A DNA stretch of 64,000 nucleotides, taken from the NCBI GenBank assembly GCA_934591845.1, contig CAKTPO010000009.1:19348-83347 (forward strand). Reading direction: 5' to 3'. Within the stretch, counting starts at the first letter, position 1; each line of letters starts with the position of its first letter. The stretch comes from an uncultured Oscillospiraceae bacterium. GTDB lineage: Bacteria; Bacillota; Clostridia; Oscillospirales; Oscillospiraceae. Position numbers and translations under genes: made by a program. The notes beneath the pieces are model-generated. The model worked only from the letters and a program-made list of their open reading frames with translations. It had not been told where the DNA came from and made no database searches. Of this stretch, positions 35,550 to 43,089 are shown in pieces.

Positions 35550-36392
35550 TTATTTCGCCTCCTTCACCATAAATACAAACAGTTCTTCGATGCTGATTGG
35601 GCTGATACGAATATCGGAAGGAACAGCATTTCTCAGCACCATTGCTTCCACGCCGTAAGCATTTTCTTTTTTATACTTAACGGAATTGAATGGAATCGTC
35701 TGAAATTCATCAATGGAACAATGAACAAGACCATATTCTTCCAGTAATAAATCTTTTTCTTCACACAGCAAAAGCTTTCCTTTATGCAAAAATACGATAT
35801 AATCGCAAAGCTTTTCCAAATCAGTAACAATGTGAGAAGACATGAGAATAGAGTGGCTTTCATCTCTTGTGAACTCGTTAAACATCTCAACAACTTCATC
35901 ACGAACCACTGGGTCAAGCCCTGATGTCGCTTCATCCAGAATCAGTAGCTTGCTGTTATGAGACATCGCAATGGCAATTCCCAGCTTCATCTTCATTCCA
36001 CGAGAGAATTCTTTGAACTGCTTTTCGTCCGGCAGCGCAAGTTTCTGCACCAGTCGGGAGAATTCTTCATCGTTCCAATTTTGAAAGGTATGCTTCATTA
36101 CCTTTCCGACCTGAGCAACGGTTAAACATTCAGGGATACCCACCTCGTCCAGCACAACGCCGATATCCTCTTTTGTAAGTTTCATATTGTCCCCGTTGTC
36201 CTTTCCGAGGATGGTAACACTGCCACTGTCTTTGTGAATCATATCAAGAATGAGCTTTATGGTGGTGCTTTTGCCGGCACCATTCTCGCCAACAAGCCCC
36301 ATAATACACCCGCTCGGCAGTGTCAGATTGAAATTGTCCAGCGTAAAGCCGGGGTATGATTTCGTAAGGTTCCTGATTTCAAGTGCGTTCAT
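35550..36392 (-). CDS. ABC transporter ATP-binding protein
   Basis: 280 residues. Walker A GENGAGKSTTIK, an unusual signature region FSRGMKMKLGIAIAM in place of LSGGQ (common in the YtrB/bacitracin-type exporters), and Walker B LLILDEATSGLDP. The H-loop is MSSHIVTDLEKL. Its start overlaps the GntR regulator by 4 bases, giving the classic YtrA-YtrB-type operon of an inducible exporter. Confidence 0.9.
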   Translation of the reverse strand: MNALEIRNLTKSYPGFTLDNFNLTLPSGCIMGLVGENGAGKSTTIKLILDMIHKDSGSVTILGKDNGDNMKLTKEDIGVVLDEVGIPECLTVAQVGKVMKHTFQNWNDEEFSRLVQKLALPDEKQFKEFSRGMKMKLGIAIAMSHNSKLLILDEATSGLDPVVRDEVVEMFNEFTRDESHSILMSSHIVTDLEKLCDYIVFLHKGKLLLCEEKDLLLEEYGLVHCSIDEFQTIPFNSVKYKKENAYGVEAMVLRNAVPSDIRISPISIEELFVFMVKEAK

Positions 36393-36766
36393 GATTGTTC
36401 CTCCAGGCTGAAATTGACCATTTCTATAATTTCCTGTTTGCTTAGATTGCAGGAAACAGCGAGTTTGACAATCTCATCAATATATTCTTCAATCTTTTTC
36501 AGATTTTCTTCTCGCAGCAGTTCTATGTTTTTAGGAGCCACATAGCACCCTTTCGCAGGCAACGTGTAAATAAAGCCTTCCCTTTCCAGTTCTTCATATG
36601 CACGCTTTGTCGTAATAAAGCTTATACGAAGATCTTTCGCAAGGCCTCGTATCGACGGCAGCAATTCGTCCTGCTTTAGTGCGCCGCTGATAATCTGACT
36701 TTTGATCTGAGAATAGATCTGCTCGTAAATCGGTGTTCCACTTTTATTGTCAATCAAAATATTCAC
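36389..36766 (-). CDS. GntR-family (YtrA subfamily) regulator
   Basis: 125 residues from the GTG at 36766, seven bases after AGAGGTGAT; an in-frame ATG ten codons upstream (36796) lies inside the operator and is less likely. The winged helix is visible in SGTPIYEQIYSQIKSQI and LLPSIRGLAKDLRISFITTKRAYEELE, split over the normal span. The short helical tail (about 75-125) defines YtrA. It should repress its own ABC operon until the exported compound is present. Confidence 0.88.
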   Translation of the reverse strand: MNILIDNKSGTPIYEQIYSQIKSQIISGALKQDELLPSIRGLAKDLRISFITTKRAYEELEREGFIYTLPAKGCYVAPKNIELLREENLKKIEEYIDEIVKLAVSCNLSKQEIIEMVNFSLEEQS

Positions 36767-36786
36767 GCCATCACCTCTGTTAATTC

Positions 36787-36827
36787 TGTATATCACTATT
36801 ATATACAGTTAAAACAGCGTTGTCAAT
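36787..36827 (-). promoter_or_regulatory. Promoter and operator of the GntR-ABC operon
   Basis: Minus strand: TTGACA (complement of 36822-36827), 17 bases, TATAAT (complement of 36799-36804), a perfect consensus. The inverted repeat CTGTATA-N9-TATACAG (36787-36793 and 36803-36809) overlaps the -10 and is the likely repressor site. Confidence 0.75.
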
Positions 36828-36845
36828 AGCGTTTATAAAAAAGTT

Positions 36846-37052
36846 TCACCGATATGATGAGATCACTTTTTTACGCACTTCGATGATACTCTCAGCTTCA
36901 TGACTTCTTGAATACTTGCCGAAAAAGTCCGGGCAGAAAACTGTTCGGACGTTTCTCATATAGTCCAAAGCTGCGGTAGAATTGTTCACAGGTTTTATGG
37001 TATAATCTGAATACGAAAATTGAGCAACAAATCGGAATTTGAATTTCCTCAA
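36846..37052 (-). pseudogene. Short unknown coding fragment with the STAALDYMRN...FCPDF motif
   Basis: A 68-residue frame lacking a convincing ribosome site. The core (36926-36986, encoding STAALDYMRNVRTVFCPDF) recurs as a diverged copy at 39765-39825, where the peptide is AALEYMRKSRTAFCPDF. The 61-bp blocks differ at about seven positions. The conservation at protein level suggests a piece of a mobile-element gene, but I do not recognise it. The rest of 36767-37297 holds only the GntR promoter region and AT-rich sequence. Confidence 0.35.
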
Positions 37053-37297
37053 ATTATGACCTCTTAACAGAGTTTATAGGTTATCAATAAAATCCTCCAA
37101 AAGCCTTGCAAATAAAGGATTTTTCGCAGTGTGCTCGCCTTATCCCTTTATACGATTTCACTATTGTTTATGCTTCCCTCGTGACCTCATAAGGGAAAAA
37201 TCAAGGGAAAGAAAAACTCGCAACACAATATAACAAAATGTGGTAATCAGGAAACTGTGACATATGTGCGAATATAATATACTGGAGGATTTATTAT

Positions 37298-37675
37298 ATG
37301 GACAAGTACATTTTTGATGAAAGCAACGGCTTGTGGTATGAAATGCAGGGAGATTATTATATCCCTTGCCTGATACTTTCCGAAGAAGAAACACAGCCTA
37401 TCGGCTTATGGGGACAACGCCACAAGCAGTACCTAAAGGAGCATAGGCACATTGTTTACACCACAATGCTGATGGATGGAACACTTAACCGCTATCTTGC
37501 AGATATTAACCAACAGGCGGAGCAAATGTTCCATAGATTGATTGAGGAGATGGCTCAAAAGCAGGGTGTGACAGAACAGTTAAAAGCGGAACAGTCAATG
37601 GAATGGATAGGATTGATGAACAACATACAAGTTTGTGCAAAAGAGATTGTGAACAATGAGATAATTTTTGTATAA
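37298..37675 (+). CDS. Transposon-encoded protein TnpV-like
   Basis: 125 residues, acidic and charged, opening MDKYIFDESNGLWYEMQGDYY and containing PIGLWGQRHKQYLKEHRH, which match the TnpV proteins of Tn4451/Tn4453-type mobilisable transposons and many clostridial ICEs. Function unknown. AGGATTT lies before the ATG, and a good terminator follows. It marks this stretch as derived from such a transposon, although no large serine recombinase is seen in the window. Confidence 0.8.
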   Translation: MDKYIFDESNGLWYEMQGDYYIPCLILSEEETQPIGLWGQRHKQYLKEHRHIVYTTMLMDGTLNRYLADINQQAEQMFHRLIEEMAQKQGVTEQLKAEQSMEWIGLMNNIQVCAKEIVNNEIIFV

Positions 37676-37682
37676 TTAGATA

Positions 37683-37717
37683 AAGGCGGCAGGGATAATC
37701 TCTGCCGCCTTTTATTT
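37683..37717 (+). terminator. Terminator after the TnpV-like gene
   Basis: Stem AAAGGCGGCAG / CTGCCGCCTTT at 37682-37692 and 37702-37712, followed by TATTTC. Confidence 0.85.
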
Positions 37718-37727
37718 CAAAAATTTC

Positions 37728-37781
37728 TTGACAACTACATCGAACCTCGATATAGTATACATAGAGATTCGATATATCGAA
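37728..37781 (+). promoter_or_regulatory. Promoter and palindromic operator of the PadR-DUF2812 pair
   Basis: TTGACA (37728-37733), 17 bases, TATAGT (37751-37756). A perfect 14-bp palindrome TTCGATATATCGAA (37768-37781) lies just after the start point, and ATCGAACCTCGAT lies in the spacer. These ATCGA-type dyads are plausible PadR sites for autorepression. Confidence 0.7.
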
Positions 37782-37801
37782 GTGGAATAGTGAGGATGTC
37801 T

Positions 37802-38125
37802 ATGAATAGTAAAATAAAAAGGATTTATGTACCTATGACAGAAAGCGGTTTTTACATTTTGTTCTGTCTCCAACAACCTCAGCATGGCTACGGAATTAGT
37901 CAACAGGTCAGGCAAATGACAGGTGGAGAGTTAATCATTAGTGCAGGAACAATGTATGGAACGCTTTCTAAAATGGAAAAAGATGGCTTAATTGATTTTG
38001 AGAGTGAAGAGGAAAAAAGAAAGCTTTATCGAATTACCGAACTTGGAAAAGAAATCTTACATCTTGAAATTAAACGTATAGAGCGATTGTATAAGAATAG
38101 CAAAGGAGAGGAAATAAATGAATAA
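37802..38125 (+). CDS. PadR-family transcriptional regulator
   Basis: 107 residues from the ATG at 37802, spaced 6 bases from GAGG; two in-frame starts just upstream are weaker. The winged helix reads SGFYILFCLQQPQHGYGISQQV, split, then GTMYGTLSKMEKDGLI and the wing RKLYRITELGKEIL. The short C-terminal helix (KRIERLYKNSK) provides dimerisation. It overlaps the DUF2812 gene by 8 bases, the usual pairing in which PadR controls a membrane protein. Confidence 0.9.
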   Translation: MNSKIKRIYVPMTESGFYILFCLQQPQHGYGISQQVRQMTGGELIISAGTMYGTLSKMEKDGLIDFESEEEKRKLYRITELGKEILHLEIKRIERLYKNSKGEEINE

Positions 38126-38669
38126 CAAAAAAACTGTAATACGCTTTTTTACCATTGCAGATTATGAAGATGAAGAAATTTGGTTGCATAATCAGCATAT
38201 GAATGGTTGGAAACTGGTAAAAATGATTCCCCCTTGTTTCTATATTTTTGAAAAGTGTACGCCAGCGGAAGTAGCGTACCGACTGGATTATAAAAATAAT
38301 TCGGAAACCAGTAACTATTTCCAAATTTTTAGGGATTACGGTTGGGAATATATTGGCCGTTGTGTTGGATGGCTGTATTTTCGTAAACCGTCAACAGAGA
38401 TGGATTCCGAGCGAGATGGTGAAATATTTTCCGATAATGAATCAAGAATAGAAATGATCGACCATGTGGTAAAAACTCGTTTACTTCCAATTTTAATAAT
38501 CTTTCTATGCTGCGTTCTTCCTAATTTTATAAGAAGCATAGAAACCAATGACCCACTTACAACCGTGTTCACCGTGTTTTTTGCAATCATGACCCTGCTA
38601 TATAGTTATCTGATTGTTTATTGTGGTTTGAAATTGCGAAAATTAAGGAAAAAATATAGAAATGATTAA
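38118..38669 (+). CDS. DUF2812 membrane protein
   Basis: 183 residues. The N-terminal DUF2812 region (FFTIADYEDEEIWLHNQHMNG, KLVKMIPPCFYIFEKCTP, YRLDYK) is followed by QIFRDYGWEYIGRCVGWLYFRK, its signature. Two membrane helices follow (about 119-136 and 146-170). The function is not known; these proteins occur almost always beside a PadR repressor, as here. Confidence 0.85.
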   Translation: MNNKKTVIRFFTIADYEDEEIWLHNQHMNGWKLVKMIPPCFYIFEKCTPAEVAYRLDYKNNSETSNYFQIFRDYGWEYIGRCVGWLYFRKPSTEMDSERDGEIFSDNESRIEMIDHVVKTRLLPILIIFLCCVLPNFIRSIETNDPLTTVFTVFFAIMTLLYSYLIVYCGLKLRKLRKKYRND

Positions 38670-38852
38670 ATATATGTTTATAATTTGGGTATCAACAATA
38701 AAACTGGTGGAATTATCAAAGTTGCTCTGAAAACATAGGATATGAAGTCTCCTACAAGATTTTTCGTCTCGCAGGAGACTTTCTTATATTCTGATATATG
38801 TAATCCCGCAAGGCAAGGATACTGCCCTACGGTGTCGTTTTCGGTGTCAAAA

Positions 38853-39032
38853 CTATCTTTCTCTGTCTTGGGACTTCTTTCGTGTTCTTTGCTGTTTGCC
38901 CTCTGCCTGTAACTGCCTGAGCCTGTCTCGGACACTTTCTTTTTCGGGCGGTCTATTGGGCTTTTCTTTCTCCTTAACCTGCTGTTCCCACTTGGAAAGG
39001 TCACGGTTGTACTGCTCTTCAACACCCTCCAT
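38853..39032 (-). pseudogene. Possible relaxase C-terminal fragment
   Basis: A 59-codon frame on the minus strand starting MEGVEEQYNRDLSKWEQQ and ending RTRKKSQDRER. The charged coiled pattern KEKEKPNRPPEKESVRDRLRQ resembles the tails of clostridial MobA/MobL-type relaxases, but the catalytic N-terminal domain is missing. The assignment rests on this tail alone. Confidence 0.35.
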
Positions 39033-39044
39033 TTTTCGGAAGGT

Positions 39045-39200
39045 ATGGAATTACCTATCGAAGATATGAAACGATTTCTTGACGGAATTCTACATATCTA
39101 CCATGAAGGTCGTACAGCTGTAAAGGTGGGCGATCTCTTCGGGATAGTGACGGAAGCTGAAAAAAGGCTATCCGAAAAGAATAATTCCGTGGCACCTTGA
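39045..39200 (+). CDS. Short unknown frame, 51 residues
   Basis: MELPIEDMKRFLDGILHIYH continuing to VKVGDLFGIVTEAEKRL. It is protein-like and helical, but without a clear ribosome site, and the frame is open upstream for several codons. Probably another remnant. No family recognised. Confidence 0.25.
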   Translation: MELPIEDMKRFLDGILHIYHEGRTAVKVGDLFGIVTEAEKRLSEKNNSVAP

Positions 39201-39292
39201 CAATTAAAAATGCCGATTGAAACCAATCAGCAGAAGTGACACTATACTTCTTTCCGCCTTGCTTTCATCCATTTTGCGATAGCACATAAAAG

Positions 39293-39324
39293 AAAAAGCC
39301 CTGAAACCTCACGATTTCAGGACT
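39293..39324 (-). terminator. Terminator belonging to the tRNA-Ala fragment
   Basis: Minus strand: AGTCCTGAAA / TTTCAGGGCT followed by TTTTTC, immediately after the encoded CCA. Confidence 0.65.
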
Positions 39325-39389
39325 TGGTGGAGATAAGCGGGATCGAACCGCTGACCTCTTGAATGCCATTGGGGCGCTCTCCCAAGCAA
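39325..39389 (-). pseudogene. tRNA-Ala (GGC) 3' fragment, likely attachment-site scar
   Basis: The minus strand reads GGGAGAGCG, then CCCC where the anticodon stem should read CTTG, then AATGGCATTCAAGAGGTC, the intact T-arm GCGGTTCGATCCCGC and TTATCTCCACCA. So the anticodon loop with GGC, the T-arm, the acceptor 3' strand and CCA survive, while the anticodon stem is unpaired and the 5' acceptor strand is absent. tRNA 3' ends are the usual sites for tyrosine-recombinase integration. Confidence 0.7.
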
Positions 39390-39946
39390 TACGGAAACGC
39401 ACCCCAATATTTTGAAAGTTAGGGTGCAGCCGGGTGCTTGGAAGTGGAAAATGTTCACGATTCTCACCTACCGCAAGAAGATTCACAGCTGCCGTTGTGA
39501 TACTTCCGGTTTACAATGGCTCACAGCTTGAATTTATCTATAGAAATGTCGATAAACCCGATTGGCTCATCTTGAAGGAACATTATCATATAGATAGGAA
39601 AATATGTCAGCTTTCCATTCACCTTTATGTTGTCGTTGGTAAAGACATACTCTTGTTTTGACATTTTTCCAAGAGAACAAAGTCACTGTATTGACACTTT
39701 TTCCGAACGTCTTGGATTCCTTTGAGCCGGACATAAGCGGAATTGATCGATGATTGAGAGAGGAAGTCCGGGCAGAAAGCTGTTCGGGATTTTCTCATAT
39801 ATTCCAAAGCTGCGGTAGAACTGTTGTAAGCGTCAAACCTCCCTACATCTTGCCTACCATACCATCTCCGTGAGATAATATTTCAAACTCCAAATGTCTC
39901 CCTCAGTCTGCATAGGAGACATTTGGCATATAGGGAGATGGTCAAA

Positions 39947-40285
39947 ATGGAACAAAGTCTACAAGCACTGTCCAAGCAGGAACGGCTGGAGCAGTGGAGT
40001 GGAAAAATTGCGGCCTGCCGTGGCAGTGGGATAACGGTTCGGGCGTGGTGTCAGGAACGTGGCATTTCGGAAAAAACGTATTACTACTGGCAGCGGCGGC
40101 TGTTTCAGGAATTAATACGCACACAGGCGCAGGGCAGCGGGTTTGTGGATATAACGCCAGCCAACGTAGGAGGCTCTGGCCAAATCGCCGCAAAGGTCCA
40201 TATCTTAGGTTCGGAGATTGAAATATACAACGGAGCGGACGCAGCGACATTGGAAGCGGTGTTCCGGGGATTGCGGTCATGCTGA
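39947..40285 (+). CDS. tnpA: IS66 accessory protein TnpA
   Basis: 112 residues from the ATG at 39947, nine bases after GGGAG; an earlier in-frame ATG at 39938 overlaps that site. The helix-turn-helix segment GITVRAWCQERGISEKTYYYWQRRL, in two pieces, is the IS66 Orf1 hallmark. It probably binds the element ends. Its stop overlaps the tnpB start by 7 bases. Confidence 0.9.
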   Translation: MEQSLQALSKQERLEQWSGKIAACRGSGITVRAWCQERGISEKTYYYWQRRLFQELIRTQAQGSGFVDITPANVGGSGQIAAKVHILGSEIEIYNGADAATLEAVFRGLRSC

Positions 40286-40635
40286 GTGATTTTACAGGAG
40301 CTGACAAGGTCTACCTCGCCTGCGGCTATACGGATCTTCGGCTTGGGATCGACGGACTGGCTGCGCTGGTCAAGCAGCGATTTTCATTGGATCCTTTGGA
40401 GAACTGCCTGTTTCTTTTCTGCGGAAGAAGGCGGGACCGAATCAAGGCCCTATATTGGGAGGGAAACGGCTTTCTTCTCCTCCACAAGCGTTTGGAATCG
40501 GGCATCTTCCAGTGGCCGCGGAAAGAAAGCGAAGCCAAAGCCCTCACCATGCAGCAATACCGCTGGCTGATGGAGGGACTCAGCATTGACCAGCCAAAGG
40601 CGCATAGGCAGATAAGTGGATTGAAAATTGTATAA
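40279..40635 (+). CDS. tnpB: IS66 accessory protein TnpB (IS66 Orf2)
   Basis: 118 residues with the full IS66 Orf2 pattern: VYLACGYTDLRLGIDGLAAL, FCGRRRDRIKALYWEGNGF, LLHKRLESGIFQWP and QYRWLMEGLSIDQ. Required with TnpA for transposition in the family; biochemical role unknown. Confidence 0.93.
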   Translation: MLSDFTGADKVYLACGYTDLRLGIDGLAALVKQRFSLDPLENCLFLFCGRRRDRIKALYWEGNGFLLLHKRLESGIFQWPRKESEAKALTMQQYRWLMEGLSIDQPKAHRQISGLKIV

Positions 40636-40685
40636 AACGGATCATTTTTCTGTACTTTTCTACATTTATATGGTATAATCATTCC

Positions 40686-42287
40686 ATGAAAAAGACAGAT
40701 TCTTTCCAGACAAGCACCCCGGAAACCGTTACTATTTCCCGGGCGGAATATGAGGAACTTCAAGCTCAGAGCAGACGTGTTTCTGAGCTTGAGGGGCGTA
40801 TGAACGTACTCATGGAGGCACTGCGCCTTGCGCAGCGCAAGCGTTTCGGTGCGTCTTCTGAAAAGAGCGAGGACACACTCTCCGAGCAGCTGAGCTTTCT
40901 GTTTAACGAAGCGGAAGTGTTTGCGGAAGAACAGCGGAACAAGGAAGATGTGACCGTTGTAGCTGCCCATAAGCGTCACAAAAAGCATGAATACACGTTG
41001 GACAAAATCCCAGAAGATGTTCCGGTAGAACAAGTTGAGCACCGGCTGGAAGGACAAGAACTGGTCTGCCCCCAATGCGGTGGAGAGCTGACGGAGATTG
41101 GAAAAGAAGTTATCAACAAGATGAAAATCATTCCCGCACGGGTGGTTGTGGAACAGCATATCTACTACAGCTATGCCTGCCAGCACTGTAACAAGGAGAA
41201 TATTACAACACCTGTGGTACGTGCGCCCAGAGAGAATCGTTTCCTGCCTGGCAGTTTTGCTACGCCAGAGGCCGTTGCCCATATTATGACACAAAAATTT
41301 GTCATGGGTATACCCATCTACCGTCAGGAACAAGAGCTGGATCGCCGTGGTATTCAGTTAAGCCGACAGACCATGTCTAACTGGATTCTAAAAGCGGTAG
41401 AAGACTACTTAAAGCCGGTATATGACCGACTGCACCGGGAACTGCTTGTCCGAGAAGTACTCCATGCGGATGAAACGACGCTCCAAGTCCTCCACGAGCC
41501 TGGAAGAGCACCTCAGAGCGACAGCTATATGTGGCTCTACCGCACCAGCGGGGATACGCAAAAGCCCATTGTGCTGTACGAATACCAGCCGGGGCGGGGT
41601 GGAAAACATCCAAAGGAATTTCTGAATAGCTTCCATGGATACCTCCATACAGACGGCTATGCCGGGTATCATAATCTTCCGGAGGAGATAACCGTGGTTG
41701 GCTGCTGGGCTCATGCCCGTAGGAAATTTGACGAGGCGGTAAAATCTCTTCCAAAGGGAAAAGCCAAAGGAAGCTCCGCATCCCAAGGATTGGCGTACTG
41801 CAGTGTGCTGTTTGAAATAGAGCAGAGTCTGGAAGGGACAGCACCGGAAGAACGTTATAAGCAGCGGCTGAAGCAGGCAAAACCTGTTTTAGACGCTTTG
41901 TGGTCGTGGGCAAGTATCCGGAACGCCGCACCGAAATCTGCGCTGGGCAAAGCACTGACTTATCTGAAAGAGCAATGGCCTTACCTGACGAATTATCTGA
42001 AAGACGGCAGGCTGGAGATATCCAATAACCGGGCGGAACGGAGTATCAAGCCCTTTGTCATCGACCTGAAAAATTTCCTGTTTGCCAATACCCCAAAAGG
42101 TGCTGCCGGAAGCGCAGTTATGTTCAGCCTTATACGCACCGCTATGGAATATGGATTGGATCCCTACGAGTATCTTTCTCACACCCTCCGCATGGCAGCT
42201 AGGATGGATTTGACAAAACCTGAAAATGTTGCCGCATTGCTGCCAGAGAACGCTCCGTTGGAATGCAGAATTTCTGCTCCAAAATAA
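40686..42287 (+). CDS. tnpC: IS66 family DDE transposase TnpC
   Basis: 533 residues. The N-terminal coiled leucine region (about 15-60) is followed by an IS66 zinc-finger segment (LVCPQCGGELTEIGKEV, YACQHCNKEN). The transposase core has VLHADETTLQVL (first Asp), YLHTDGYAGYHNLPEEI and WAHARRKFDE (second), and LEISNNRAERSIKPFV (Glu). A C-terminal IS66 domain (TAMEYGLDPYEYLSH) is present. It appears intact and therefore potentially active. Confidence 0.95.
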   Translation: MKKTDSFQTSTPETVTISRAEYEELQAQSRRVSELEGRMNVLMEALRLAQRKRFGASSEKSEDTLSEQLSFLFNEAEVFAEEQRNKEDVTVVAAHKRHKKHEYTLDKIPEDVPVEQVEHRLEGQELVCPQCGGELTEIGKEVINKMKIIPARVVVEQHIYYSYACQHCNKENITTPVVRAPRENRFLPGSFATPEAVAHIMTQKFVMGIPIYRQEQELDRRGIQLSRQTMSNWILKAVEDYLKPVYDRLHRELLVREVLHADETTLQVLHEPGRAPQSDSYMWLYRTSGDTQKPIVLYEYQPGRGGKHPKEFLNSFHGYLHTDGYAGYHNLPEEITVVGCWAHARRKFDEAVKSLPKGKAKGSSASQGLAYCSVLFEIEQSLEGTAPEERYKQRLKQAKPVLDALWSWASIRNAAPKSALGKALTYLKEQWPYLTNYLKDGRLEISNNRAERSIKPFVIDLKNFLFANTPKGAAGSAVMFSLIRTAMEYGLDPYEYLSHTLRMAARMDLTKPENVAALLPENAPLECRISAPK

Positions 42288-42301
42288 AGAAAGGGATGAA
42301 T

Positions 42302-42706
42302 ATGATGTTGGATCTGAAAAACATGACAGACGAAGAATTCAGTATTCTAGTCACCCCCTCCGCTCCGCAGGCCGCCATGTATGTAAAAATAGAGGAAATA
42401 GGGATTGTACTGCTCAGCAGTAAAGTGGCAGAAAAAATGGCAAAGATGCCCGTCCAGATTCGATTCAACAAGGATTGTACCGCGATCCAGATTTGCGCAG
42501 CAGGAAGTGGGGACAGCGTGACATTTCCAAAGAGCGGCAGAAAAACAGTTCCCAATGCCGCAAAAATCCTCAGAGAGAACAGAATTCAATTTCCAGCAAT
42601 TTTTAACGGCGAGATTTGTGGCGAAAATGTAAAATGGAGAGGAGCACTTCAGGTAAACCCTACTGGCAAGCCCTCGCAAACTATCCGAAGCACAAGGAAG
42701 AAATAG
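42302..42706 (+). CDS. IS66 passenger protein 1, unknown
   Basis: 134 residues from the ATG at 42302, six bases after AAAGGG; the frame has an ATG six bases earlier. Only 14 bases separate it from tnpC, so it is probably on the same message. Sequence MLDLKNMTDEEFSILVTPS, then a beta-rich middle and a basic end (RSTRKK). No family recognised. It overlaps the next gene by ~73 bases in another frame. Confidence 0.6.
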   Translation: MMLDLKNMTDEEFSILVTPSAPQAAMYVKIEEIGIVLLSSKVAEKMAKMPVQIRFNKDCTAIQICAAGSGDSVTFPKSGRKTVPNAAKILRENRIQFPAIFNGEICGENVKWRGALQVNPTGKPSQTIRSTRKK

Positions 42707-43008
42707 ATGCGCTTCCAAGAGAATGTGATATCATTTTCGCCCTGTATCCGTACGAAAATGGTAAATACCTGATGGAGGAAGATGATTTCTTTATGGGGAT
42801 TGTCGTCCATTGCGCAGAAGCAAAGCTTGCAACCGGAGGAACTTTCCTGGAACGGGTCCGCAGAGCAATTGAAGCTGACCTTTATAAGCAGAAACAAGAA
42901 ATGCGCAAGCTCTACAATCCGTATTGCAATCTATACTTGGATAAGTGCTATGGCGAGAGTAAGCGCCCTGCCGTAGATTGGATGGATTTCAGTAAATACA
43001 AAGAATAG
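42634..43008 (+). CDS. IS66 passenger protein 2, unknown
   Basis: 124 residues from the ATG at 42634 (MERSTSGKPYWQALANY). It contains ECDIIFALYPYENGKYLMEE, HCAEAKLATGG and LYNPYCNLYLDKCYGE. It is soluble, without signal peptide or motif I know. A hairpin (ACGGCAGGC / GCCTGCCGT, 43013-43041) follows. Whether it helps transposition or is cargo is open. Confidence 0.6.
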   Translation: MERSTSGKPYWQALANYPKHKEEIDALPRECDIIFALYPYENGKYLMEEDDFFMGIVVHCAEAKLATGGTFLERVRRAIEADLYKQKQEMRKLYNPYCNLYLDKCYGESKRPAVDWMDFSKYKE

Positions 43009-43012
43009 CAGA

Positions 43013-43041
43013 ACGGCAGGCTCACTGGGTGGGCCTGCCGT
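43013..43041 (+). terminator. Hairpin after the IS66 passenger genes
   Basis: ACGGCAGGC (43013-43021) pairs with GCCTGCCGT (43033-43041). There is no T run, so it may act as an end structure as much as a terminator. Confidence 0.5.
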
Positions 43042-43089
43042 AAGCATTTACCGAAACGAGTATTTTGGTGGGGTTCGAGTCCCCTCGAC

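Larger units (their letters stand above)
39826..43052 (+). mobile_element. IS66-family insertion element with two passenger genes
   Basis: Contains tnpA, tnpB and tnpC in the canonical IS66 order, plus two co-directional genes. The left end is taken at GTAAGCGTCAAACC (39826), immediately after the truncated 61-bp repeat block ending CTGTT. The right end is uncertain; GCATTTAC at 43045-43052 reads GTAAATGC on the other strand and could be it. No 8-bp target duplication could be found. Confidence 0.6.

Noticed and set aside
38678..39025. A 115-codon minus-strand frame in the TnpV/PadR neighbourhood
   Set aside because: Another frame of the same DNA gives the more protein-like relaxase-tail sequence, and this one has no ribosome site.
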